From Streptomyces fructofermentans (lineage in GTDB: Bacteria > Actinomycetota > Actinomycetes > Streptomycetales > Streptomycetaceae), in assembly GCF_014651055.1 (NCBI RefSeq), contig NZ_BMWD01000037.1, positions 1-57,209 on the forward strand: 57,209 nucleotides of DNA, in the 5' to 3' direction. Shown in pieces: positions 34,101-42,816 of the stretch. Numbering within the stretch: position 1 is the stretch's first letter; each line of letters starts with the position of its first letter. The position numbers were made by a program, and so were the translations under genes. The notes beneath the pieces are model-generated. The model made no database searches, was not told the DNA's origin, and saw nothing but the letters and a program-made list of their open reading frames with translations.

Positions 34101-35330
34101 TTGATCACCGTACGCAACCGACGCACCGGGCTGATGGCTGCGGCCGGCGCACTCGCACTCACGGCGCTGGGCGGTACCAGCTTCGCGGCCACCGGCGACC
34201 CCGGGGCCCGCCCGGAAACGCGGGCATCGGCACATCGGGCGGACACCCAGGACGCTTCCGACGCCCGAATAGGGATCACGCCCGGGCAGGCGCACGGCGT
34301 CGAGGTCGACGCCCCCGTTAAGGTCACCGTCAGCGACGGCACGCTCACCAAGGTGACCATGACCGCCATCGCCACCGGCAGCGAGGTTCCGGGCACCCTG
34401 TCCGCGGACGGCACCTCCTGGATGCCGGACGGCCCCCTCGCGCAGGCCACGCGGTACCAGGTCGCCGCGGAGGCCAAGGACGCGAAGGGCCGCTCCGCCA
34501 CCGAGAACGCCGCGATCTCCACCGTCTCCCCGGCCAACGACTTCCTCGGGCACCTCTCCCCCGAGGACGGCTCGACCGTCGGTGTGGGCATGCCGGTGTC
34601 ATTCAACTTCGACAGGACGTTCGGCGACGAGGCCGCCAAGGCCGCCATGGAGTCGAGGATCCAGGTCAGCACCAGCAGCGGCGAGCAGGTCGTCGGCCAC
34701 TGGCTCACCGGAAGCCGCCTGGACTTCCGCCCCGAGCACTACTGGAAGCCCGGCTCCACCGTCACGGTCAGGATGACCCTCGACGGCGTCGAGAAGACGG
34801 CCACGTTCAAGATCGGCCGGAGCCAGATCAGCACCGTCGACGCCAGGACGAAGCAGATGACCGTCAAGCGCGACGGCAAGACGATCAAGACCATCCCGAT
34901 CTCGTCCGGCAGCGCCGAGCACCCGACGTACAACGGCCGGATGGTCATCTCCGAGAAGTACCGGCAGATCCGCATGAACGGTGCGACCGTCGGGCTCACG
35001 GAGAAGGACGGCAAGCCCTCCTACGACATCGAGGCCGTGCCGCACGCCATGCGCCTGACCACCTCGGGCACGTTCATCCACGGCAACTACTGGGGCGGCG
35101 ACTCCGTCTTCGGCAAGGTCAACACCAGCCACGGCTGCGTCGGCCTGGAGGACGTCCGGAACGCCGGCGACGGCAAGCAGCCCGCCGCGTGGTTCTTCGA
35201 CAACTCGATGACCGGTGACGTCGTGGTCGTCAAGAACTCGGCGGACAAGGCCACCGTGGCCCCGGACAACGGCCTCAGCGACTGGAACATGCCGTGGAGC
35301 CAGTGGGTCGCGGGCAGCGCGTCGAACTGA
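34101..35330 (+). CDS. Secreted L,D-transpeptidase (YkuD) with N-terminal Ig-like domains
   Basis: A 409-residue exported enzyme making 3-3 cross-links in peptidoglycan. The signal peptide (basic VRNRR, hydrophobic stretch 11-30, AATG cleavage region) has no lipobox Cys. Two Ig-like domains (about 55-240) precede the YkuD catalytic domain, with IHGNYW at 325-331 and catalytic Cys in NTSHGCVGLED at 341-351. A WNMPWSQW tail is seen. The TTG start at 34101 is chosen for GGGAG just upstream and for giving a proper signal peptide. Confidence 0.9.
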   Translation: MITVRNRRTGLMAAAGALALTALGGTSFAATGDPGARPETRASAHRADTQDASDARIGITPGQAHGVEVDAPVKVTVSDGTLTKVTMTAIATGSEVPGTLSADGTSWMPDGPLAQATRYQVAAEAKDAKGRSATENAAISTVSPANDFLGHLSPEDGSTVGVGMPVSFNFDRTFGDEAAKAAMESRIQVSTSSGEQVVGHWLTGSRLDFRPEHYWKPGSTVTVRMTLDGVEKTATFKIGRSQISTVDARTKQMTVKRDGKTIKTIPISSGSAEHPTYNGRMVISEKYRQIRMNGATVGLTEKDGKPSYDIEAVPHAMRLTTSGTFIHGNYWGGDSVFGKVNTSHGCVGLEDVRNAGDGKQPAAWFFDNSMTGDVVVVKNSADKATVAPDNGLSDWNMPWSQWVAGSASN

Positions 35331-35383
35331 CACCACGCCCCTCAGCCCGCCTGGTCCACCCAGTCGGAACCACTTCCGGGCGG

Positions 35384-35434
35384 ACAGTCCGAGCCTGCGC
35401 CACGGCCACCAGCCGTCGCGCAGGCTCGGACTGT
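35384..35434 (+). terminator. Terminator of the L,D-transpeptidase gene
   Basis: A perfect 17-bp stem ACAGTCCGAGCCTGCGC/GCGCAGGCTCGGACTGT, with an inner ACGGC/GCCGT stem in the loop and a following TTC, lies 54 bases after the stop. Confidence 0.85.
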
Positions 35435-35551
35435 TTCAGCAGGTGAGAGGCGCAGCTCCCGGACTCCCACCGCACCGACCACGCGACCCGAAGGCCCCCG
35501 AAACGACGAAACACCGGTGAGTCATACGACTCGACCGGCATTTCGTGAACG

Positions 35552-35636
35552 TGTCCGAGGGGGGACTTGAACCCCCACGCCCGATAAAGGGCACTAGCAC
35601 CTCAAGCTAGCGCGTCTGCCATTCCGCCACCCGGAC
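35552..35636 (-). tRNA. tRNA-Leu (anticodon GAG)
   Basis: Read on the lower strand, the 7-bp acceptor stem GTCCGGG pairs with CTCGGAC (one G-U), followed by a D-arm (GGCGGAATGGCAGAC), anticodon arm CTAGC-TTGAGGT-GCTAG with anticodon GAG, a long class II variable arm (GCCCTTTATCGGGC), and T-arm GGGGGTTCAAGTCCCCC. The discriminator is A and CCA is not encoded. It reads CTC/CTT leucine codons. Confidence 0.95.
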
Positions 35637-35777
35637 AAGGTGTCTGTCGACCGGCGGGAGCGACCCCCGCGGCGACATGGACAACAATACCAAGCTTTCG
35701 GAGTGGCCTTCACCTGCATATCCGTGGTCCGGCGGGGGCTGCCGGGGGTGTCCGGAGGGGCCGCATAGAGTCTCACC

Positions 35778-37124
35778 ATGGGTGACTGGATGCTGACCAA
35801 GGGTCTGCCGCCGGGGCGGCGGCCCAGGCCGCTGTCACCGCTGAGGGAGCATCTGCGGGACACGTTCTGGTTCGCCCCGACCGCCGCGCTGGTGCTCGTC
35901 CTGATCGTGTGGACGGCCGCGGAGGCGGCCGACAGCGCGCTCCTCGAAGCACTGCGCTCCTCGGGCGACGAGGAGGCGGTCGCCGAGCTGCTCGGCATCG
36001 TCAACGACGCGAAGACCGTGGTCACGACGGTCAGCGCGGCGATGATGACCTTCATCGGCGTGGTGTTCACGATCTCGCTGGTCGCCGTGCAGATGGCCGC
36101 CGGGCAGTTCAGCCCGCGGATGGTGCGGATGTTCGTGCGCAGCCGGATCACCAAGGCCACCTTCGCGGTGTTCCTGGCGACGTTCGTCCTGTCCCTGCTC
36201 GTGCTCACCTCGTACGACAGCCACTCCGACCCGGAGCTCGTGTCCTCCATCCCGCTCGTGCAGTCGGTCCTCACGCTGACCCTGGTGGGGCTCAGCGTCG
36301 TCCTGTTCGTGCTGTACGTGAACTCGACGCTGCGGCTGATGCGGGTGGGGCACGTCGTCGACGTCGTCACCGCGGAGTCCTTGCGGGTGGTCGCCCGGAT
36401 GCCGCTCGACACCACCGACGGGGCGCCGCCCGACCTCGGTCCCGAGTCGGACCTCGTCGCCCATCACGGGCGGGCCGGCGTGCTGCGCGACGTGGACATC
36501 ACGCGGCTCGTCCGCGTCGCGCGCCGGCACGGGGTCGTCCTGCGGCTCATCCCCCGGGTCGGGGACTTCGTCGTGCCGGGCACCCCGGTGATCGCCGTCC
36601 ACGGCGGGACCGTACCGGCGGGGCCTCGGGAGTCGCGGCTCCGGGTGTTCGTGGGCGCCGAGCGGACGTTCCACCAGGATCTGGGGTTCGGGCTGCGGCA
36701 GTTGTCGGACATCGCGCTGCGGGCCCTGTCGACCTCGGTCAACGACCCCACGACGGCGGTGCAGGCCGTGGACCGCATGGTGCAGTTCCTCACCTCGGTG
36801 GCGCGCCGCCCGCTGGGCACCTGCCAGTACCGGGACCGCGCGGGGACGGTCCGGCTGGTCCAGCCCGTGCCGGACTGGACCGAGCTGGTCGACCTCGCGT
36901 TCGCCGAGGTCCGGATGTGCACCGGGCACCAGGCGCAGGTCACCTCCCAGATCAGCCGGCGGCTGCTGGCGGGCTTCGACGACCTGCTGGCGGTCGTGCC
37001 GCCGGAGCGGCGCGCGCCGCTGGTCCGGCACCGCTCCCTGCTGGTCGAGGCGGTGGAGCGGTCCGTGCCGGAGGCGGCGGACCGCGCCTTCGCGCTGCGC
37101 CCCGACCGTCAGGGCATCGGCTAG
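35778..37124 (+). CDS. DUF2254 family integral membrane protein
   Basis: A 448-residue membrane protein of the DUF2254 family. Four hydrophobic segments occur in the N-terminal half (about 32-48, 82-108, 130-150, 165-190), with VVFTISLVAVQMAAGQFSPR as a family motif. A soluble C-terminal half contains FGLRQLSDIALRALSTSVND, another family block. Function is unknown. It stands alone between tRNA-Leu and a strong terminator. Confidence 0.87.
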   Translation: MGDWMLTKGLPPGRRPRPLSPLREHLRDTFWFAPTAALVLVLIVWTAAEAADSALLEALRSSGDEEAVAELLGIVNDAKTVVTTVSAAMMTFIGVVFTISLVAVQMAAGQFSPRMVRMFVRSRITKATFAVFLATFVLSLLVLTSYDSHSDPELVSSIPLVQSVLTLTLVGLSVVLFVLYVNSTLRLMRVGHVVDVVTAESLRVVARMPLDTTDGAPPDLGPESDLVAHHGRAGVLRDVDITRLVRVARRHGVVLRLIPRVGDFVVPGTPVIAVHGGTVPAGPRESRLRVFVGAERTFHQDLGFGLRQLSDIALRALSTSVNDPTTAVQAVDRMVQFLTSVARRPLGTCQYRDRAGTVRLVQPVPDWTELVDLAFAEVRMCTGHQAQVTSQISRRLLAGFDDLLAVVPPERRAPLVRHRSLLVEAVERSVPEAADRAFALRPDRQGIG

Positions 37125-37150
37125 CCGTGCCGCCTCGCCGCCTTCGGCAC

Positions 37151-37190
37151 CGCGGTGCCGCGTCGGCGCGGAAGGCGACGCGGCACCGCG
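37151..37190. terminator. Bidirectional terminator between DUF2254 gene and aldehyde dehydrogenase
   Basis: A perfect 15-bp stem CGCGGTGCCGCGTCG/CGACGCGGCACCGCG with a 10-base loop sits between convergent genes. Confidence 0.85.
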
Positions 37191-37200
37191 CGTCAGCGCG

Positions 37201-38742
37201 TCACGGCATCAGGTGGTGGTCGGGGAAATTGCCCGGCAGCCGCTCCCCGGCCGGGCCGCGGGTCACCGCGCGGACCAGGAGTTCCCCGCCGACGAACGCG
37301 CCCCTCCACGACGCGCCGAAGCCGCCGAACAACTCGTCGCGGTCGCCGCGCGAGCGGGGCCTGCCGTGTCCGACCTTGAAGGCCCTGACCTGCGGGGCGA
37401 GCCGGGCGTACGTCTCCTCGTCGTCCGTGGACAGGGTGGCGACGAGCGCGCCGTTCGACGCGTTCATGGCCGCGAGCAGTTCGGCCTCGGTGTCGACCAG
37501 GACGATGGTGTCGACCGGCCCGAAGGGTTCCGCGTGGTGGAGGGGCGAGGACGGCGGCGGGTTGAGGAGCGTCACCGGCTGGACGTACGCACCGGTGTCC
37601 TGGCCGGGCAGGAAGCGCGCGTCGTCCGGCCTGCCGCGGTGCAGGGGGACCGCTCCGCGGTCGATGGCCTCGGCGACCTGGTCGTGCAGCTCCTTCGCCT
37701 TCGCCGCGTTGATGACCGGGCCGAAGTCGAGGTCCGGGTACGGGTCGTCGGGCCGCGCGACGGCGAGCGGATGGCCGACCTTCAGGGTGCGGACGGCCGG
37801 CAGGTACGCGGCGAGGAAGTCGTCGAAGCTCTCCCGCTGGACGACGAAGCGCGGGTAGGCGGTGCACCGCTGCTTGCCGTAGTCGAAGAGCTTGGGCACG
37901 ACGGCCGTCAGCGCGTCCCAGTCGGTGAAGTTCCAGATGCCCCAGGTGTTCAGCCCCTCCTGCTCCAGGATGTGCCGTTTGCCGAGGTCGGCGACGGCGG
38001 TGGCGACGGCGGCCCCGGTGTCGCGGCCCCCGACGAAGGAGACGCAGCCGATCTCGGGCGCGCGCACGAGCGCCTCCGACAGTTCGCGGCCGCCGCCGCT
38101 GACCAGGGTGACGGGAACCCCCTCGCGTGCGGCGAGCGCGCAGGCCAGGGTGAGGCATGCGACGCCGCCGTCGGTCGGGGCCTTGGCGATGACGGCGTTG
38201 CCCGCGAGCGCCTGGACCAGCACGGCGTGCACGAGCACGCTCATCGGGTAGTTCCAGCTCGCGATGTTGGACACGGGCCCGTCGAGCGGGACCCGGCCCT
38301 CGACCATGGGCTCGATGCCGTCGACGTACCAGCGCACGCCGTCGATGGCCCGGTCCACGTCGGCCTGCGCGAGCCGCCAGGGCTTGCCGATCTCCCAGAC
38401 GAGCAGGAGCGCGAGGAGTTCACGGTGCTCGGTGAGCGCGTCGAGGGTGGCCGCGACACGGGCCCTGCGCTCGCCGAGGGGTACGTGGCGCCAGGCGCGG
38501 TGGTGGTCGAGGCCGGCGCGTACGGCCCGGTGGGCGGTGGCGCCGTCCAGGCGTGGCGGGCCCGCGACGGGGCTGCCGTCGACGGGGCTGGTGGCGGGCA
38601 GCGCCCGGCCGTCCGCCTGCCAGGCAGCGTCCCAGAGGTTGAGGACGCGGTCGTCCCGGAAGGCCTCCGGCGCGACGGCGAGGCAGCGTTGCCAGGCGTG
38701 CGCCCACGAGGTGTGGGACTTGAGGGTGAGGTTCGGTGCCAT
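37201..38742 (-). CDS. Aldehyde dehydrogenase family protein next to the oxalate cluster
   Basis: A 513-residue ALDH-superfamily protein. Active-site Cys is C293 in GKQRCTAYPRF, and the general-base region is ILEQEGLNTWG (E260/E262) in place of the usual ELGG. The cofactor-site segment reads AKAPT where KPS is common, and SNIASWNYPMSVL is at 158-170. These departures place it outside the ordinary betaine/acetaldehyde group. It shares direction with the SucCD paralogues upstream, so an acylating role such as handling oxalyl-CoA, formyl-CoA or glyoxylate is possible but speculative. ATG 38742 is chosen for GGAG upstream; GTG 38766 is in frame. Confidence 0.8.
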   Translation of the reverse strand: MAPNLTLKSHTSWAHAWQRCLAVAPEAFRDDRVLNLWDAAWQADGRALPATSPVDGSPVAGPPRLDGATAHRAVRAGLDHHRAWRHVPLGERRARVAATLDALTEHRELLALLLVWEIGKPWRLAQADVDRAIDGVRWYVDGIEPMVEGRVPLDGPVSNIASWNYPMSVLVHAVLVQALAGNAVIAKAPTDGGVACLTLACALAAREGVPVTLVSGGGRELSEALVRAPEIGCVSFVGGRDTGAAVATAVADLGKRHILEQEGLNTWGIWNFTDWDALTAVVPKLFDYGKQRCTAYPRFVVQRESFDDFLAAYLPAVRTLKVGHPLAVARPDDPYPDLDFGPVINAAKAKELHDQVAEAIDRGAVPLHRGRPDDARFLPGQDTGAYVQPVTLLNPPPSSPLHHAEPFGPVDTIVLVDTEAELLAAMNASNGALVATLSTDDEETYARLAPQVRAFKVGHGRPRSRGDRDELFGGFGASWRGAFVGGELLVRAVTRGPAGERLPGNFPDHHLMP

Positions 38743-38790
38743 TCGGTTGCTCCGCTCTCGGTGCACAGTCGGGGGCGGTCGTTCATGGCC

Positions 38791-38839
38791 CGCCTCCCGT
38801 ACGCGGGCACGTGTGGTCCGTCATCGCGTACGGGAGGCG
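38791..38839 (-). terminator. Inverted repeat between sucD paralogue and aldehyde dehydrogenase
   Basis: A perfect 15-bp inverted repeat CGCCTCCCGTACGCG/CGCGTACGGGAGGCG with a 19-base loop lies 53 bases after the sucD stop. It probably ends or attenuates the sucCD transcript before the aldehyde dehydrogenase. Confidence 0.65.
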
Positions 38840-38891
38840 TCGTAAGGGGGGACGCTAGCGAGGCCCGGGGGCGCCGGTAAGTGACCTCATG

Positions 38892-39791
38892 TCAACTATG
38901 AGTGACGTCACGTTCCGCGGTGAGCCGGTCCAGTACGAGCCGGGCGGTCTCGGTCGGCGTGCCGCCCACGAGGACTCCGGCCGCTTCCAGGGCTTCCTTC
39001 TTGGCCTGCGCGGTGCCGGAGGAGCCCGAGACGATGGCGCCGGCGTGGCCCATCGTCTTTCCCTCGGGCGCGGTGAAACCGGCGATGTAGGCGACGACGG
39101 GTTTGGTGACGTGGTCGCGGATGTGGGCGGCCGCGCGTTCCTCGGCGTCGCCGCCGATCTCCCCGATGAGGACGACGAGTTCGGTGTCGGGGTCGTCCTG
39201 GAACGCGGCCAGGCAGTCGATGTGGGTGGTGCCGACGACGGGGTCGCCGCCGATGCCGACGCAGGTGGAGAAGCCGATGTCCCGCAGTTCGTGCATGAGT
39301 TGGTAGGTGAGTGTGCCGGACTTGGAGACCAGTCCGATGCGGCCCGGCTTGGCGATGTCGGCGGGGATGATGCCCGCGTTGGACTGCCCGGGGGTGATCA
39401 GTCCGGGGCAGTTGGGGCCGACGACGCGGGTGCCCTTCGCGGCGGCGTACGCGTGGAAGGCGACCGAGTCGTGGACGGGGATGCCCTCGGTGATGACGAC
39501 GGCCAGGGCGATGCCGGCGTCGGCCGCCTCCTGCACGGCGGCCCGGGCGAAGGCGGGTGGCACGAAGACCACGCTGACGTCGGCGCCGGTCGCCTCGACT
39601 CCCTCGCGCACGGAGCCGAAGACGGGCACGGCGCGGTCGTCGAAGTCGACGGTCCGGCCGGCCTTGCGCGGGTTGACCCCGCCGACCACGTCGGTGCCCG
39701 CGGCGAGCATGCGGCGGGTGTGCTTCATGCCCTCGCCGCCGGTCATGCCCTGGACGAGGACCTTGCTCTCCTTGGTGAGGTAGATGGCCAT
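38892..39791 (-). CDS. sucD: Succinyl-CoA synthetase alpha subunit paralogue (ADP-forming acyl-CoA ligase)
   Basis: A 299-residue CoA-binding/ligase alpha subunit. The CoA site VLVQGMTGGEGMKHT is at 11-25, GPNCPGLITPG at 125-135, and the phosphorylated His is H249 in MGHAGAIVSG. With SucC it interconverts an acyl-CoA, ADP and Pi with the acid, CoA and ATP. Being in the oxalate cluster rather than with TCA genes, its substrate may be formyl-CoA, oxalyl-CoA or succinyl-CoA (inference). It starts 11 bases after sucC. Confidence 0.88.
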   Translation of the reverse strand: MAIYLTKESKVLVQGMTGGEGMKHTRRMLAAGTDVVGGVNPRKAGRTVDFDDRAVPVFGSVREGVEATGADVSVVFVPPAFARAAVQEAADAGIALAVVITEGIPVHDSVAFHAYAAAKGTRVVGPNCPGLITPGQSNAGIIPADIAKPGRIGLVSKSGTLTYQLMHELRDIGFSTCVGIGGDPVVGTTHIDCLAAFQDDPDTELVVLIGEIGGDAEERAAAHIRDHVTKPVVAYIAGFTAPEGKTMGHAGAIVSGSSGTAQAKKEALEAAGVLVGGTPTETARLVLDRLTAERDVTHS

Positions 39792-39802
39792 GTCCGTCTC
39801 CT

Positions 39803-40933
39803 TCAGGTGGCGTCGGCGAGCTGGGCGGCGCGGCGCGCGGCGCCGTCCATCGTGGTGGCCTGCTGGACCAGGGGGTGGGCGCGTCCGTCGAGGATCGCGC
39901 GGCCGCGCGCGGCGTTGTTCCCGTCGAGGCGGACGACGAGCGGCTTGGTCACGCGGACGGTCTCCAGGGCCCTCACGATGCCGTCGGCGACCGCGTCGCA
40001 GGCGGTGATGCCACCGAAGACGTTGACGAGGACGGACTTCACCGCGGGGTCGGAGAGGACGACGGAGAGACCGTCGGCCATGACCTGGGCGGAGGCTCCG
40101 CCGCCGATGTCCAGGAAGTTGGCGGGGCGGGCGCCGCAGCCGGCGACCACGTCGAGGGTCGACATGACGAGCCCGGCGCCGTTGCCGATGACGCCGACCT
40201 CGCCGTCCAGCTTGACGTAGTTGAGGCCCTTGGCCGCGGCCGCCGCCTCCAGCGGGTCGTCGTGCGCCGCCTGCTGGTCCCCCCAACGGGCCTGCCGGAA
40301 CTGCGCGTTGTCGTCGAGGGTGACCTTCCCGTCCAGGGCGAGAATCTGTCCGCGCGCGGTGCGGACGAGCGGGTTCACCTCGACGAGGACGGCGTCCTCG
40401 CGTACCAGCACGTTCCAGAGCCGGACCAGGACGTCGACGGTCTGCGGGGGCAGGCCCGCGGCCTCGGCGATCTCGGCGGCCCTGGCCGTGGTGACGCCCT
40501 CGGCGGGGTCGATGTGGACGCGGGCCACGGCCTGCGGCCGCCGTGCGGCGACCTCCTCGATCTCCATGCCGCCCTCGGCGGAGGCGATGGCGAGGAACCG
40601 GCCGGCCGCCCGGTCGAGGACGTAGCCGACGTAGAACTCGCTCTCGATGTCGACCGGTTCGGCCAGCATGACCGTGCCGACCGTGTGGCCCTTGATGTCC
40701 ATGCCGATGATCTGCCGTGCCGTCAGTTCGGCGGCGGCGGGGTCGGCGGCGAGCTTCACACCGCCCGCCTTGCCCCGTCCGCCGGTCTTGACCTGCGCCT
40801 TCACGACGACGCGGCCGCCGAGCCTGCGGGCGATCCCGCGTGCCTCCTTGGGCGAGTCGGTGACCTCCGCCCTCGGCACCGGGATGCCGTGTTCCTCGAA
40901 GAGTTCCCTTGCCTGGTGCTCGAACAGGTCCAT
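39803..40933 (-). CDS. sucC: Succinyl-CoA synthetase beta subunit paralogue
   Basis: A 376-residue ATP-grasp beta subunit, slightly shorter than the ~388-residue TCA-cycle form. The start MDLFEHQARELFEEHGIPVP is typical. KAQVKTGGRGKAGGVK near 43-58 binds nucleotide, and GAGLVMSTLDVV and FGGITACDAVADGI near the C-terminus contact the alpha subunit. It is the first gene leftward from the shared oxalate promoter, with GGGAG before the ATG. See sucD for the proposed role. Confidence 0.88.
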   Translation of the reverse strand: MDLFEHQARELFEEHGIPVPRAEVTDSPKEARGIARRLGGRVVVKAQVKTGGRGKAGGVKLAADPAAAELTARQIIGMDIKGHTVGTVMLAEPVDIESEFYVGYVLDRAAGRFLAIASAEGGMEIEEVAARRPQAVARVHIDPAEGVTTARAAEIAEAAGLPPQTVDVLVRLWNVLVREDAVLVEVNPLVRTARGQILALDGKVTLDDNAQFRQARWGDQQAAHDDPLEAAAAAKGLNYVKLDGEVGVIGNGAGLVMSTLDVVAGCGARPANFLDIGGGASAQVMADGLSVVLSDPAVKSVLVNVFGGITACDAVADGIVRALETVRVTKPLVVRLDGNNAARGRAILDGRAHPLVQQATTMDGAARRAAQLADAT

Positions 40934-41001
40934 CTCGGCTCCCTCTTAAAAGTGCCGCACGCCCCCTGGACACCACCCACCGGATGCGGGATAACAAGCT
41001 T

Positions 41002-41025
41002 CATACAGTATTCGTCGACTGTATG
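41002..41025. promoter_or_regulatory. Perfect 8+8 dyad CATACAGT-N8-ACTGTATG in the oxalate divergent promoter
   Basis: An AT-rich island (40985-41040) in the 187-base gap between sucC and oxc holds a perfect inverted repeat with an 8-base centre. Spacing and CTGTATG-like arms suit a GntR (FadR-type) or similar dimeric regulator. No regulator gene is seen in the cluster, so the cognate factor must lie elsewhere. Confidence 0.65.
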
Positions 41026-41120
41026 CAATGTACCGCGACGGCATCCACGAACAGTGCGCGCACACCGTTTGAGCTGCGTTTCAGCGCGCCCAATCCCCTA
41101 CGAAGGGACAGGACTTCGCC

Positions 41121-42806
41121 ATGCCCGACGACAACAGCCAGAACCTCATCTCCGGTGGGCACCTGGTCGCCAAGGCACTCAAAGCGGAGGGTGTGGAGGT
41201 CATCTACACCCTCTGCGGCGGCCACATCATCGACATCTACGACGGCTGCGTCGACGAAGGCATAGAGGTCGTCGACGTACGCCACGAACAGGTCGCCGCC
41301 CACGCGGCCGACGGCTACGCGCGCATCACCGGCAAGCCCGGCTGCGCCGTCGTCACCGCCGGGCCCGGCACGACCGACGCCGTGACGGGCGTCGCCAACG
41401 CCTTCCGCGCGGAGTCCCCCATGCTGCTGATCGGCGGTCAGGGGGCGCACACACAGCACAAGATGGGGTCCCTCCAGGACCTGCCGCACGTCGACATGAT
41501 GACGCCGATCACCAAGTTCGCCGCGACAGTGCCCGACACCGCGCGCGCCGCCGACATGGTGTCGATGGCCTTCCGCGAGTGCTACCACGGGGCACCGGGA
41601 CCCTCCTTCCTGGAGATCCCGCGCGACGTCCTGGACGCCAAGGTGCCGGTCGACAGGGCCAGGGTGCCCGCCGCCGGCCACTACCGGGCCTCGACCCGCT
41701 CGGCGGGCGACCCCGAGGCGATCGAGAAGCTCGCCGACCTCCTGGTGCACGCCGAGAAGCCGGCGATCCTGCTGGGCAGCCAGGTGTGGACGACCCGCGG
41801 CACCGAATCCGCCATCGACCTCGTACGCACCCTCAACATCCCCGCGTACATGAACGGCGCCGGGCGCGGCACCCTGCCGCCCGGGGACCCGAACCACTTC
41901 CAGCTCTCCCGCCGCTACGCCTTCTCCAACGCCGACGTCATCGTCATCGTCGGCACGCCCTTCGACTTCCGCATGGGCTACGGCAAGCGCCTGTCACCGG
42001 ACGCGACCGTCGTGCAGATCGACCTCGACTACCGGACCGTCGGCAAGAACCGGGACATCGACCTGGGAATCGTCGGTGACGCCGGCCTGGTCCTCAAGTC
42101 GGTCGCCGAGGCCGCCACGGGCCGCCTCAACGGCGGCGCCTCCAAGCGCAAGGAGTGGCTCGACGAACTGCGGGCCGCCGAGCAGACGGCCATCGAGAAG
42201 CGGCTGCCGAGCCTGCGCTCGGACGCCTCGCCGATCCACCCGTACCGCCTGGTCAGCGAGATCAACGACTTCCTCACCGAGGACTCCGTCTACATCGGCG
42301 ACGGCGGCGACATCGTCACGTTCTCCGGCCAGGTCGTGCAGCCCAAGTCGCCGGGCCACTGGATGGACCCCGGCCCCCTCGGCACGCTCGGCGTCGGCAT
42401 CCCCTTCGTCCTCGCGGCCAAGAAGGCGCGGCCCGACAAGGAGGTGGTCGCCCTCTTCGGCGACGGCGCCTTCTCCCTCACCGGCTGGGACTTCGAGACG
42501 CTCGTCCGCTACGACCTGCCCTTCGTCGGCATCGTCGGCAACAACTCCTCGATGAACCAGATCCGTTACGGCCAGGCCCAGAAGTACGGCGCGGAGCGCG
42601 AGCGGATCGGCAACACCCTCGGCGACGTCCACTACGACAAGTTCGCCCAGATGCTGGGCGGTTACGGCGAGGAGGTCCGCGACCCCGCCGACATCGCGCC
42701 CGCGCTCCGGCGCGCCCGCGAGTCCGGCAAGCCGTCGCTGATCAACGTCTGGGTCGACCCGGACGCGTACGCCCCCGGAACCATGAACCAGACGATGTAC
42801 AAGTGA
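41121..42806 (+). CDS. oxc: Oxalyl-CoA decarboxylase
   Basis: A 561-residue ThDP enzyme converting oxalyl-CoA to formyl-CoA plus CO2. The catalytic Glu is E56 in VRHEQVAAHAADGYAR, the same number as in the Oxalobacter enzyme as I recall. The ThDP-Mg motif begins GDGAFSLTGWDF and ends VGNNSS near 448-475. The C-terminal NVWVDPDAYAPGTMNQTMYK segment is characteristic. AAGGGA precedes the ATG. The frc gene follows within 11 bases. This gene and frc define the cluster as oxalate catabolic. Confidence 0.95.
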   Translation: MPDDNSQNLISGGHLVAKALKAEGVEVIYTLCGGHIIDIYDGCVDEGIEVVDVRHEQVAAHAADGYARITGKPGCAVVTAGPGTTDAVTGVANAFRAESPMLLIGGQGAHTQHKMGSLQDLPHVDMMTPITKFAATVPDTARAADMVSMAFRECYHGAPGPSFLEIPRDVLDAKVPVDRARVPAAGHYRASTRSAGDPEAIEKLADLLVHAEKPAILLGSQVWTTRGTESAIDLVRTLNIPAYMNGAGRGTLPPGDPNHFQLSRRYAFSNADVIVIVGTPFDFRMGYGKRLSPDATVVQIDLDYRTVGKNRDIDLGIVGDAGLVLKSVAEAATGRLNGGASKRKEWLDELRAAEQTAIEKRLPSLRSDASPIHPYRLVSEINDFLTEDSVYIGDGGDIVTFSGQVVQPKSPGHWMDPGPLGTLGVGIPFVLAAKKARPDKEVVALFGDGAFSLTGWDFETLVRYDLPFVGIVGNNSSMNQIRYGQAQKYGAERERIGNTLGDVHYDKFAQMLGGYGEEVRDPADIAPALRRARESGKPSLINVWVDPDAYAPGTMNQTMYK

Positions 42807-42816
42807 GGTGACCCCG

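Noticed and set aside
38900..38910. GTGACGTCAC palindrome as an operator
   Set aside because: It falls inside the last codons of the sucD paralogue (DVTHS) and is more simply coding sequence.
38892..40933. TCA-cycle succinyl-CoA synthetase
   Set aside because: It is in the divergent oxalate promoter arrangement. A second, housekeeping copy is likely elsewhere, although this cannot be shown from the window.
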